A DNA stretch of 64,000 nucleotides from Abyssisolibacter fermentans (lineage in GTDB: Bacteria > Bacillota > Clostridia > Tissierellales > MCWD3), in the NCBI RefSeq assembly GCF_001559865.1, contig NZ_LOHE01000077.1:1-64000 (forward strand), given 5' to 3'. Within the stretch, counting starts at the first letter, position 1. Each line of letters starts with the position of its first letter. Of the stretch, positions 1 to 7,290 are shown one piece after another. A model generated the notes under the pieces. That model saw only the letters and a program-made list of their open reading frames with translations. It searched no databases and was not told where the DNA came from. The translations under genes and the position numbers were made by a program.

Positions 1-109
1 ACAAAGTTAATTATATTCTCGATAAATTATATAACTTATACTAACTATTTTACTATGACTACAGCATTATGTATTAGCTTATAGACTATATCATATTTTA
101 CTAACAAAT

Positions 110-1237
110 TTATTGGATACTTTCAACTGTTTCATTGTCTTGAACCTGTTCATCTGTTTCGTCATCTTGAATTTGCTCATCCGCATCACTATCTTGAACC
201 TGTTCATCTGATTCGTCATCTTGAATCTGCTCATCTGTATCGCTATCTTGAACTTGTTCATCTGATTCGTCATCTTGAATTTGCTCATCTGCATCACTAT
301 CTTGAACCTGTTCATCTGTTTCATCATCTTGAATTTGCTCATCTGTATCGCTATCTTGATTTTCTTCATCTGCTTCATTTTCTTCTTCATCTATTTCAAT
401 AGTTTCATTTTCTTCATCCCAGTCAATTTTTAAACCCAAATTTTCTAGGATAAATCTTAATGGAACGTACATTCTATTATTAAGCATACCTGATTTAACA
501 TCTAATTCTATTTCTTCTCCATTTACTATTGCTATATTAGAATCTAATTGGAGAACTATTTCTGTTTCACCTTTTGTAACCACTGCTTCTTTAGTATCTG
601 GTTTCCATTCAACGTTTGCTTTGAAACCTTCTGTTATAGCTCTAACTGGTATTAGAGTTCGTCCATATTTGATTACAGGAGGAGTGTCGAATTTAAATTT
701 AGCTGATTTTGAAAATATACTATCTACAGGTAATATTTTCGCTTCTGGTTGATCTTCTATTATTTTTTCTTCAGCTTCTTTTAACTTTTGCATTTCTTCT
801 TCAGTGTATTTTGACTTAATCATAGCTTTTCTTTCTAAAATTACTGAGTGCATATCATTTTTTAAACTTTTAAACTGTTCCTTAGATGCATCTAATTCAG
901 ATTTTAATTGAGTCGCTAATTCTAGATCTCCACTTTCCTTAGCTACTTCATATTTAGCTTCAAGTTCATCTTTTAATTTTTCTGCTTCATCTTTTTGAAT
1001 TTCTAATTCATTTTTTGTTTTTTCCCATTCTTGTACATTGTTATTTTCATCAATTTCTTTTTCTTCTTCATTTTTCATGACTTTCTCTTTTTTTATATTT
1101 TTAACTTTACCTAGCTGTGAATCTTTAATTTTTTTTGTTTCTCGTACAACTTGCTTTCCATCTGCAGCAAATGAACATACTGCACTAGTTAATACAATTA
1201 TTAAAATTAATGTAATGGAAAATATTTTTTTTGACAT
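110..1237 (-). CDS. Secreted stalk-domain (copper amine oxidase N-like) protein with acidic C-terminal repeats
   Basis: This 375-residue protein starts with a clear signal peptide (MSKK, a hydrophobic run, then SFAAD at about residues 22-26). A charged, Lys/Glu-rich coiled-coil-like stretch follows at about residues 30-160. A domain at about residues 175-280 has the pattern of the copper amine oxidase N-terminal stalk domain: LIPVRAITEGF, then strands, then MYVPLRFILENLGL. The last 85 residues are an acidic tandem repeat (units such as DEQIQDDESDEQVQDSD). An AAGGAGG site lies 7 nt before the ATG. Stalk domains occur in many clostridial surface proteins and usually do not bind copper, so a role in the cell envelope is inferred. 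No catalytic motif is visible. The opposite strand is open across the repeat only because of its periodicity. Confidence 0.85.
   Translation of the reverse strand: MSKKIFSITLILIIVLTSAVCSFAADGKQVVRETKKIKDSQLGKVKNIKKEKVMKNEEEKEIDENNNVQEWEKTKNELEIQKDEAEKLKDELEAKYEVAKESGDLELATQLKSELDASKEQFKSLKNDMHSVILERKAMIKSKYTEEEMQKLKEAEEKIIEDQPEAKILPVDSIFSKSAKFKFDTPPVIKYGRTLIPVRAITEGFKANVEWKPDTKEAVVTKGETEIVLQLDSNIAIVNGEEIELDVKSGMLNNRMYVPLRFILENLGLKIDWDEENETIEIDEEENEADEENQDSDTDEQIQDDETDEQVQDSDADEQIQDDESDEQVQDSDTDEQIQDDESDEQVQDSDADEQIQDDETDEQVQDNETVESIQ
118..365 (-). repeat. In-frame tandem repeat coding the acidic tail
   Basis: A unit of about 54 nt (18 residues, itself two related halves of about 27 nt) is repeated roughly four times in the 3' end of the stalk-domain gene. 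Copies differ by a few synonymous or near-synonymous changes (T/S/A before DEQ). The array keeps the reading frame, so copy-number change would alter tail length without breaking the protein. Confidence 0.85.
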
Positions 1238-1437
1238 AACATGTCCTCCTTTTTTGTAATAAAATTTATTCTATTTAACCTTAATTATTCATATATCTGA
1301 ATAATTTGGCTTTCTTATATAGTTTACGTATAATCTATATTTTTTAAGGACCTAAATTAATTTTTTTAAATAAAATTTTTTAACTGACCAATGTTATTTA
1401 TTAATTATATTTAAAAATAAAAATAGAAGGTGTTAAA

Positions 1438-1465
1438 TTGACAATATTAATTTTAGTGATAAAAT
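1438..1465 (+). promoter_or_regulatory. SigA-type promoter for the amidohydrolase gene
   Basis: TTGACA at 1438-1443 and TAAAAT at 1460-1465 are separated by 16 nt. The -10 runs directly into a 22-nt inverted repeat. Confidence 0.55.
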
Positions 1466-1483
1466 CATTATCGATGATGATTT
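1462..1483. promoter_or_regulatory. Inverted repeat overlapping the -10 (candidate operator)
   Basis: AAATCATTATC is followed directly by GATGATGATTT, giving two 11-nt arms matching at 10 positions. It overlaps the -10 box and probable start point, where a repressor would block initiation. The sequence resembles Fur-family boxes only loosely, so the binding protein is unknown. Confidence 0.4.
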
Positions 1484-1640
1484 GAACACAATTTGAATGC
1501 ATAAACGCAAAATAATATAAATTTATAAACTAAATATGAGCAGATAGCTGATATGATTATCATAGTTAAAAGGTAATTAATGTGGTTATTATAATTTAGA
1601 AGTAATTAGAATAGAAAGTTTTTAGAAAGGGGGCAATTTA

Positions 1641-2945
1641 ATGCATAATTTGATACAAAAAAAAGTAGATAAAATTAAAGAGGAAATAATAATTGATAGA
1701 AGAGATTTTCATAAATATCCTGAAATTGGTTGGACAGAATTTAGAACTGCATCACTAGTTGCAAGACGATTAGAAGAACTTGGCTTTCAAGTTTTAGTAG
1801 GAAAGGAAGTAATGAATTCAGACAAGCGAATGGGTCTAATAGATAAAGAAATCTTAAAAGAACATTATATTAGAGCAAAAAAACAAGGTGCAGATACTTA
1901 TTATTTAGAAAAAGTGAAATATGGGTTTACAGGAGTTGTAGGTATTCTTAAATGTGGTGATGGACCAGTTATAGGGCTTAGATTTGATATAGATGCACTA
2001 GAGGTACTCGAAAGTAAAGACACAGAACATTTTCCTAAAAAAGAGGGTTTTAGATCATTAAATGAAGGTATTATGCATGCTTGCGCACATGACGGTCATA
2101 TTGCTATAGGAATAGGCATAGCGAAAATTTTGTCTGAAATGAAACAGTTTTTTAATGGAACAATAAAACTTATTTTTCAACCTGCTGAAGAAGGTGTTAG
2201 AGGTGCTAAATCAATGGCAGTCTCTGGGATATTAGATGATTTGGATTTTATATTATCTAGTCATATTGGTATGGTTAAAGATGGAAGTAATAAGATATAT
2301 TCTAATGTACAAGAATTATTGGCTACATCAAAGTTTGATGCACATTTTACAGGGATTTCAACTCATGCTGGTGCTAGTCCTGAAAAAGGAAAGAATGTTA
2401 TGTTAGCTGTAGCAACGGCTATTTTAAATTTAAATTCGATACCAAGGCATAGTAAAGGTCAAACACGAATTAATGTAGGTAAATTAACAGCAGGAAGTGG
2501 GAGAAATGTTATACCTTCAGATGCTGTTATGATGGTAGAGACAAGAGGTAGCACATCAGAGCTAAACAATTATATGAAAGAACATGCTATTAGGATTATT
2601 AAGAGCAGTGCTGATATGTATGATTTAAAGTTAAGTATTAAAGAAATGGGTGGAGCAGAAAGTGCTGTTAGTGATGAGTATTTAATAAACAAATTAAAAG
2701 ATGCTGTTAATAAAATCAATAACGTAGAAGTAGATGATACTAACATTAATTTTGGAGGAAGTGAAGATTTTACTTATATGATGAAAAGAGTTCAAAATAA
2801 TGGAGGAAAAGCTATCTATTTTATTATAGGCAGTGATATAAAAGCTGATCATCACAATGGTAAATTTGATTTTATTGAAGATGATTTAATAACAGCAGTA
2901 AAGGTTTATAGTATGCTAATAGCTGAGTTATTACATAAAAAATAG
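1641..2945 (+). CDS. M20D-family amidohydrolase (AbgA-like aminoacyl/aminobenzoyl-glutamate hydrolase)
   Basis: This 434-residue zinc amidohydrolase carries the M20D signature HACAHDGH, with probable metal ligands His146, Cys148, His150 and Asp151, and the PAEEG motif with catalytic/metal Glu at about 183-184. A dimerisation-domain motif (HAGASPEKGKN) follows at about 250. Length and the insertion between residues 55 and 95 fit the AbgA/AbgB type, which cleaves p-aminobenzoyl-glutamate or similar N-acyl amino acids, better than the shorter HipO/IAA-hydrolase type. It is probably cytoplasmic, as no signal peptide is seen. The ATG follows AAAGGGGG. It stands alone between its own promoter and a strong terminator. 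The exact substrate cannot be read from sequence. Confidence 0.87.
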   Translation: MHNLIQKKVDKIKEEIIIDRRDFHKYPEIGWTEFRTASLVARRLEELGFQVLVGKEVMNSDKRMGLIDKEILKEHYIRAKKQGADTYYLEKVKYGFTGVVGILKCGDGPVIGLRFDIDALEVLESKDTEHFPKKEGFRSLNEGIMHACAHDGHIAIGIGIAKILSEMKQFFNGTIKLIFQPAEEGVRGAKSMAVSGILDDLDFILSSHIGMVKDGSNKIYSNVQELLATSKFDAHFTGISTHAGASPEKGKNVMLAVATAILNLNSIPRHSKGQTRINVGKLTAGSGRNVIPSDAVMMVETRGSTSELNNYMKEHAIRIIKSSADMYDLKLSIKEMGGAESAVSDEYLINKLKDAVNKINNVEVDDTNINFGGSEDFTYMMKRVQNNGGKAIYFIIGSDIKADHHNGKFDFIEDDLITAVKVYSMLIAELLHKK

Positions 2946-2951
2946 TTTAAG

Positions 2952-2985
2952 AAAAATAAGAATCTAAAAGGGATTCTTATTTTTT
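2952..2985 (+). terminator. Rho-independent terminator of the amidohydrolase gene
   Basis: A 13-bp perfect stem (AAAAATAAGAATC with its complement) has a 7-nt loop and ends in a T run. Confidence 0.85.
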
Positions 2986-3217
2986 AGTTTTACATTTTTA
3001 TTTGCAAACCATGTAATTAATAAAATCGTAAATGAATAATGATATTATATTCAACGGTAAAATATGACAATAGAAATGCCCCTTTGACAACTAGAAAAAT
3101 AAAACGCAGCATAATTATAGGTGTTTGGGTTACTATATAACTAATATAGAATAAAATTTGGGACATAATAGATTATTTAGACAATCAATTTTTTAAAATT
3201 TTAAGGAGGTCAAAAGC

Positions 3218-3586
3218 ATGGATGGTATTGAATTAATGGTTGAAGAGCAAAAATGTATCAAAAGAATATTATTAGTAATTAGAGAGGAATGTTATGGTAT
3301 TTTAAAAGGTGATGATATAAATTATGATGATATTACTATGATGATAAGCTTTGTAAAACATTATGGAATGATATCTGAACTTGATTTTGGAAGACTGTAC
3401 CTTAAAGAGCTTGAGAAAGCAGTAGTAAGAGTAAAAGCAGGTGATGATGAAAGTAAATTAGATGTTATTGCTAATGCTATATCTTATACTCATTTATTAT
3501 ACAGACATATAGGAAAAGAAGACAAAAATGGCTATACATTTGCTAAAAGAGAGTTTCCTAATCATATTATTGATATAATAAATTAA
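3218..3586 (+). CDS. Degenerate hemerythrin-like protein lacking most iron ligands
   Basis: The 122-residue product matches the bacterial hemerythrin-like pattern at both ends: a start like MDGIELMVEE, and a C-terminal part with DFGRLYLKELEKA, DDESKLDVIANAISYTHLLYRHIGKED. The middle is missing. After FVKHY the sequence jumps to GMISELDFG, so the HHxxKEE ligand helix is absent. The usual EEH reads EEQ (Gln11) and the usual VEHD reads SELD. Only the final His/Asp ligands (near LLYRHIGKED) remain. The deletion is in frame (about 30 residues, judged from memory of the family), and a good AAGGAGG site precedes the ATG. The protein should not form a di-iron site. I read it as a decaying paralogue or one kept for another purpose. 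Confidence 0.7.
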   Translation: MDGIELMVEEQKCIKRILLVIREECYGILKGDDINYDDITMMISFVKHYGMISELDFGRLYLKELEKAVVRVKAGDDESKLDVIANAISYTHLLYRHIGKEDKNGYTFAKREFPNHIIDIIN

Positions 3587-3594
3587 TAAAAGAA

Positions 3595-3831
3595 AATACA
3601 ACAATTCCACCTATTATGGAATTAGGTATTTCTGCCTGTAACGCCTTCGATGTTTACGCTTACATATACTTTCATTGTAAAGCCTTCTTTATAACAAGGC
3701 ACAAGATGTCTACCATCTCTATAGGGTGGTGGAGACCGATTAAATTTAACAGGCGGTATGCAATCTTGCACCTCGTTGAAACGGTGTGTTGCAATTACTA
3801 CGTAATTGCTTCCGTTGTTATAATGTTTTGA
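3595..3831. other. Hairpin-rich, higher-GC block between the hemerythrin remnant and dapF
   Basis: This block of about 235 nt is visibly richer in G+C than its surroundings and holds about seven consecutive short hairpins. Examples are AATTCCA/TGGAATT (3603-3623), GCCTT/AAGGC (3682-3700), GTCT-ACCA/TGGT-AGAC (about 3708-3736), and a nested pair AACGG..CCGTT around GCAATTAC/GTAATTGC (3780-3816). The minus strand is also open in the dapF frame just past the dapF stop and could encode about 75 codons, one part starting MKVYVSVNIEGVTG, which resembles the start of M55 D-aminopeptidases. It may therefore be a structured RNA or repeat, or a remnant gene. Neither reading is proven. Confidence 0.4.
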
Positions 3832-4680
3832 TTAATACAGCAATTCTTCATCTGTTATGACGCCCTTACATACAATATTGGTATTTCCAATTAGATAAAC
3901 CTTTTGCACATCAAGTTTATTTCTTTCTATATTTACAAATAACTCTCCACCAGGGACTATAATTTTTACATTATTGCTTTTTAATATGTTTTTTAAAATT
4001 AATGCAATTGCAACGGAGGCTGATCCCGTACCACATGCAAGGGTAAAATCTTCAACGCCTCTTTCATAAGTCTTTACGATTGCAGTTGTATCATCCACTA
4101 TGTCATAAAAGTTAATATTTGCTCCTTTAGGGAACACATTATCGTATCTTAAAGCTTTACCTAAATCAAATATTTCATTCGTAGCAGTATTATTTAATCC
4201 AGTCATTTTAACTACTGCATGGGGAACACCAGGATTGCCCAGTTCTATATATGAACAGTTATATATATTATCATCAATAGTAACCGTCCTATCTAGGTCA
4301 AGTATATCTGGGTTATTAAGCTGTACTTTGACTAACCTACCTTCTTGTATCTGAGCGTGCACAATTCCTGCTGTAGTTTCAAAAGACATGTTATTACTTG
4401 TTATATTATTTACAAATGCATATCTTGCAATACATCTTGCCCCATTTCCGCACATCTCACCAATACTACCATCAGAGTTGTAGAATCTCATCTTGAAATC
4501 TGCATTACTAGTAGTAGCAGTATCTACAGCCATAAGACCATCTGCTCCTATTGATAATTTTCTGGTGCATAATCTTGATGCGAAAGTAGATAGTTTTTGA
4601 GTTGAAAAATTATATATTCTATTATCAATTACAATAAAATCATTGCCAAGTCCTTGCAGTTTAGTGAATTCAATATTCAA
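3832..4680 (-). CDS. dapF: Diaminopimelate epimerase
   Basis: DapF interconverts LL- and meso-diaminopimelate in the lysine/peptidoglycan pathway. At 282 residues it has the usual length. Both catalytic cysteines are present in their motifs: Cys77 in EMCGNGARC and Cys216 in ACGTGSAS. The N-terminal GLGNDFIVID motif is also intact. The start is TTG at 4680, supported by AAAGGAG 7 nt upstream; no ATG fits. It lies 97 nt after lysA on the same strand and is probably cotranscribed, so the pair converts LL-DAP to meso-DAP and then to lysine. Confidence 0.96.
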   Translation of the reverse strand: MNIEFTKLQGLGNDFIVIDNRIYNFSTQKLSTFASRLCTRKLSIGADGLMAVDTATTSNADFKMRFYNSDGSIGEMCGNGARCIARYAFVNNITSNNMSFETTAGIVHAQIQEGRLVKVQLNNPDILDLDRTVTIDDNIYNCSYIELGNPGVPHAVVKMTGLNNTATNEIFDLGKALRYDNVFPKGANINFYDIVDDTTAIVKTYERGVEDFTLACGTGSASVAIALILKNILKSNNVKIIVPGGELFVNIERNKLDVQKVYLIGNTNIVCKGVITDEELLY

Positions 4681-4777
4681 AATATTTCTCCTTTCTATTT
4701 AAGTATTTCGGAGCTATTTATATCCGTACTATATTATATGATATAGGCTTGATTATTTATAGCTATAAAATTCAAAA

Positions 4778-6076
4778 TTATCTTAATCTTTCTGGCACAA
4801 GGTCATTTCGTAACATATCTTGATAAGACTGTCTTTTAACTATTAGTTCATCATTTCCATCATTAACTAAAACCACTGCTGGGATAACATTTCTATTATA
4901 ATTATTTGACATAGAGTATCCATAGGCACCAGTGCTAAATACAGCTAATATATCATCCGCTTCAACATTAGGTGTATTAATGTCTTTGATTAATATATCT
5001 CCTGATTCACAACATTTGCCACAAATAGTTACTGTTTCAGTTTTTGGTTTGCTAGCTTTGTTAGCTATAACAGCATCATACTGTGCTTGGTATAGTGCAG
5101 GTCTAATATTATCTGTCATTCCTCCGTCTACAGCTACATATTTTCTTATATTTGGTATGTCTTTGATTGAGCCTATAGTATATAAAGTTATTCCTGCTTC
5201 GCCAATTACCCATCTACCAGGCTCAATTATTACTTGCATCATATCTAAATTTTTTTCAGTACAAAATCTTTCAATCCTATCCATAATAGGATCAATAAAA
5301 TATGATAATGGTTTTGGATTATCATTTTCAGTATATTTAATACCAAAGCCACCTCCGATATTTAACTCTGATGGTGTGTAGCCGTATTTGTCTATAGTAA
5401 AATTAACAAGTGCTAAAGAAGTTTCAAGTGCTGCTAAATGTGATCTGTTATCATGAAGTTGAGAACCAACATGATAATGAAAACCTATGAATTCAATATG
5501 CTCTGATTTTATAGCTTTTTCTATAGCAGGATAAATAATATTCTCATTTAAAGGAATACCAAATTTAGAATCTTTATTCCCTGTAGTGATATATTTATGA
5601 GTATTTATTTTAACACCAGGTGTTATTCTAAATAATATTTTTGCAGTTTTATTTTCACTTTTACATATTTCTTCTAATAAGTCTAGTTCAAAAGTATTAT
5701 CAACAATAATTCTACCTACTCCATAGCTTACAGCCATTCTTAATTCGCTTGCTGATTTATTATTTCCGTTAAACTCTAGTTTTTCAGCTGGGAACCCTGC
5801 TTCTATAGCTGTATACAATTCGCCGCCCGATACTACATCAAGTCCTAAACCTTCTCTTTCTATGATTTTACACATAGCAAGAGATAAAAATGCTTTAGAA
5901 GCATATACAGCTTTTGTGTTTGGATATTTATTCAAAAAAGATTCTCTAATTTCCTTACATCTATTAATTATTTCATTTTCCGAAATTACATAAAGGGGTG
6001 TATTGTATTTTTTAGCTAATTCTAATGTATTGCATCCATCAAAGTATAGTATTCCATTCTCAATTTTTTTAACCAT
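4778..6076 (-). CDS. lysA: Diaminopimelate decarboxylase
   Basis: This PLP-dependent fold-III enzyme makes lysine from meso-DAP. It has the PLP lysine in AVYASKAF (residue 61 from this start), the GGGFGIKY phosphate loop, EPGRWVIGEAG, the CGKCCESGD active-site motif, and the C-terminal GAYGYSMSNNYN motif. Two ATGs are possible. The first (6082) abuts the AAGGGAGG ribosome site with no spacing, whereas the second (6076) has about 6 nt, so 6076 is preferred (432 residues). It is first in a probable lysA-dapF operon. A small hairpin (GAAG/CTTC) sits just before the ribosome site. I see no lysine riboswitch upstream. Confidence 0.95.
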   Translation of the reverse strand: MVKKIENGILYFDGCNTLELAKKYNTPLYVISENEIINRCKEIRESFLNKYPNTKAVYASKAFLSLAMCKIIEREGLGLDVVSGGELYTAIEAGFPAEKLEFNGNNKSASELRMAVSYGVGRIIVDNTFELDLLEEICKSENKTAKILFRITPGVKINTHKYITTGNKDSKFGIPLNENIIYPAIEKAIKSEHIEFIGFHYHVGSQLHDNRSHLAALETSLALVNFTIDKYGYTPSELNIGGGFGIKYTENDNPKPLSYFIDPIMDRIERFCTEKNLDMMQVIIEPGRWVIGEAGITLYTIGSIKDIPNIRKYVAVDGGMTDNIRPALYQAQYDAVIANKASKPKTETVTICGKCCESGDILIKDINTPNVEADDILAVFSTGAYGYSMSNNYNRNVIPAVVLVNDGNDELIVKRQSYQDMLRNDLVPERLR

Positions 6077-6359
6077 ATTCATCCTCCCTTGAAGTTACAC
6101 TTCATATTTATGACAACAATCTTATTATTGCATTTTTTATCAAGTTTAATAAATATACAAAAATCATTTACTTTTAAACATAATTTTAAATTAAAAAAAC
6201 TGAAATGTAAACAAGGTAAGAAAAATAAGTTTAATAAAGTAAAGAAATCTTTTGTTAAAGTTGTATAATTTAAATTATGAAGATACCAAATTTAATTTAG
6301 TTATTACTTAATGTTTTATTTAAAGTCCTAATTTTGTAATAAGAGTTCAAAAAATTGTT

Positions 6360-6760
6360 AAAATAGCTAGGGTAAACCTTTGAGGGAAGTGTTACTCAAT
6401 GTTTTTGTGTTGAAGCCATACAAGACATTTTTTTTACTCGGAGATGCCTACATTTTTCTAGTTATATAAAGATGAAAAAATATAGGCATCAATGTCGTGG
6501 TCAAAAAATGTCATGTAGCTTCTATAAGATATAATGTTTAATTTCTTTAGGGACAGGCGTTGTGAGTACGAAGTTATTACATAATAGTGATTCATTACTA
6601 AATGGAGAGGGGCACGAATCTGAGAATCTTTGCTGTTCCTGTAAAGAAGTAATTTTTTTCATTAAATAAAAGCGTTGAAAAAATTACTTCTTAAAAGTCA
6701 CCTACAAAGAAACCTCAGATTGAGCCCTAGAGGATTTAGTGGTTAGACTAGTTGTTATAG
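6360..6760 (-). ncRNA. Candidate large structured RNA, copy A
   Basis: Read on the minus strand, this 400-nt region shares ordered blocks with copy B while its stems differ in sequence. An outer stem CTCAGATT/AATCTGAG (6714-6721 with 6617-6624) encloses the block AGGTGACTTT (minus sense of 6694-6703). A 16-bp stem (6677-6692 with 6644-6660) follows, with the loop block CAACGCTTTTA. Next come CACAACGC (6557-6564), then a stem at 6503-6512/6424-6433 enclosing ACGACATT (6491-6498), an inner stem (6483-6490/6443-6450) and TCCGAGT (6436-6442). CCCTAG/CTAGGG (6725-6730 with 6367-6372) could close the whole structure. No ORF is present. I cannot assign it to a known RNA class by eye. Confidence 0.65.
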
Positions 6761-6849
6761 CAGTTATTTGCGGTTTGATTAGTTATTGTTTTGTAAGTTT
6801 TAAATATTGATATGTTTGAAACTTAACCCTAACTGATAGCTAAAAAAGA

Positions 6850-7240
6850 TTATAACAAGGCACAAATTATTATAACCGATATGTAACTAGGAAATCTCTA
6901 AGGTTTCTTCGGAAGGTGACTTTCAAAAGCTTGTTTCTTCAACGCTTTTACTAATCATAAGAAACAAGTTTTTGTCGGAACCGTAGAAGATTCTTAGAGA
7001 GTTTCTATGTCAGTGAGTTGTGAAATATAACTATTTAGTTACATTGAAATTCCCACAACGCTTGACAATAAAGAAAATACCAAAAACTAAATAGAAGCGG
7101 GTAAGAGATTTTTTGTAAACGACATTGAAGGGTGTATTTTAACCTTATAAACAATTGAAAAAATACGCCCTTCTCCGAGTTAGAAAAATCTCTTATATCG
7201 CTGAACCAAAAAATAATAAGCCAAGTGACTCACAAAGCAT
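6850..7240 (+). ncRNA. Candidate large structured RNA, copy B
   Basis: This is the plus-strand partner of copy A. An outer stem (6892-6902 with 6993-7004) is followed by AGGTGACTTT (6914-6923). A stem CTTGTTTCTT/AAGAAACAAG (6930-6939/6959-6968) carries the loop CAACGCTTTTA (6940-6950). CACAACGC lies at 7054-7061. A stem AAGAGATTTTT (7103-7113/7184-7194) encloses ACGACATT (7119-7126), a 14-bp inner stem (7127-7140/7160-7173) and TCCGAGT (7174-7180). CTATTTAGTT/AACTAAATAG pair around the CACAACGC block, and GTGAGT/ACTCAC (near 7012 and 7227) may pair at long range. Unpaired blocks are conserved with copy A while stems have changed on both sides, as expected for a functional RNA. Confidence 0.65.
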
Positions 7241-7290
7241 GTCAATAGAAAATATATATGAGTAACCAGCATTAACGTGGCGTAAACCGC

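Larger units (their letters stand above)
1238..1640. other. Intergenic region between divergent stalk-protein and amidohydrolase genes
   Basis: About 400 nt without a credible gene. It carries a good promoter and a long inverted repeat for the rightward gene (listed separately) and a leader of about 170 nt before the amidohydrolase. I see no known riboswitch fold in the leader. Confidence 0.6.

Noticed and set aside
91-390. Lys/Met-rich repetitive 99-codon frame overlapping the stalk-protein repeat
   Set aside because: It is an out-of-frame product of the same tandem DNA repeat, with no ribosome site; the signal-peptide protein in the other frame is clearly the real gene.
3616-3831. 71-codon plus-strand frame in the hairpin block
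   Set aside because: No ribosome site, Cys/Tyr-rich composition unlike a protein; open because the block is GC-richer and has few stops.
4932-5381. 149-codon plus-strand frame within lysA
   Set aside because: Antisense shadow of a fully conserved enzyme.
6360-7240. Group II intron or IStron
   Set aside because: No domain V-like hairpin near a 3' end and no reverse transcriptase or TnpB gene nearby.
6083-7290. Lysine riboswitch, tRNA, or CRISPR array in the long gap by lysA
   Set aside because: No lysine-box core, no tRNA T-loop pattern and no regularly spaced direct repeats; the repeats found are inverted, diverged RNA-like modules.
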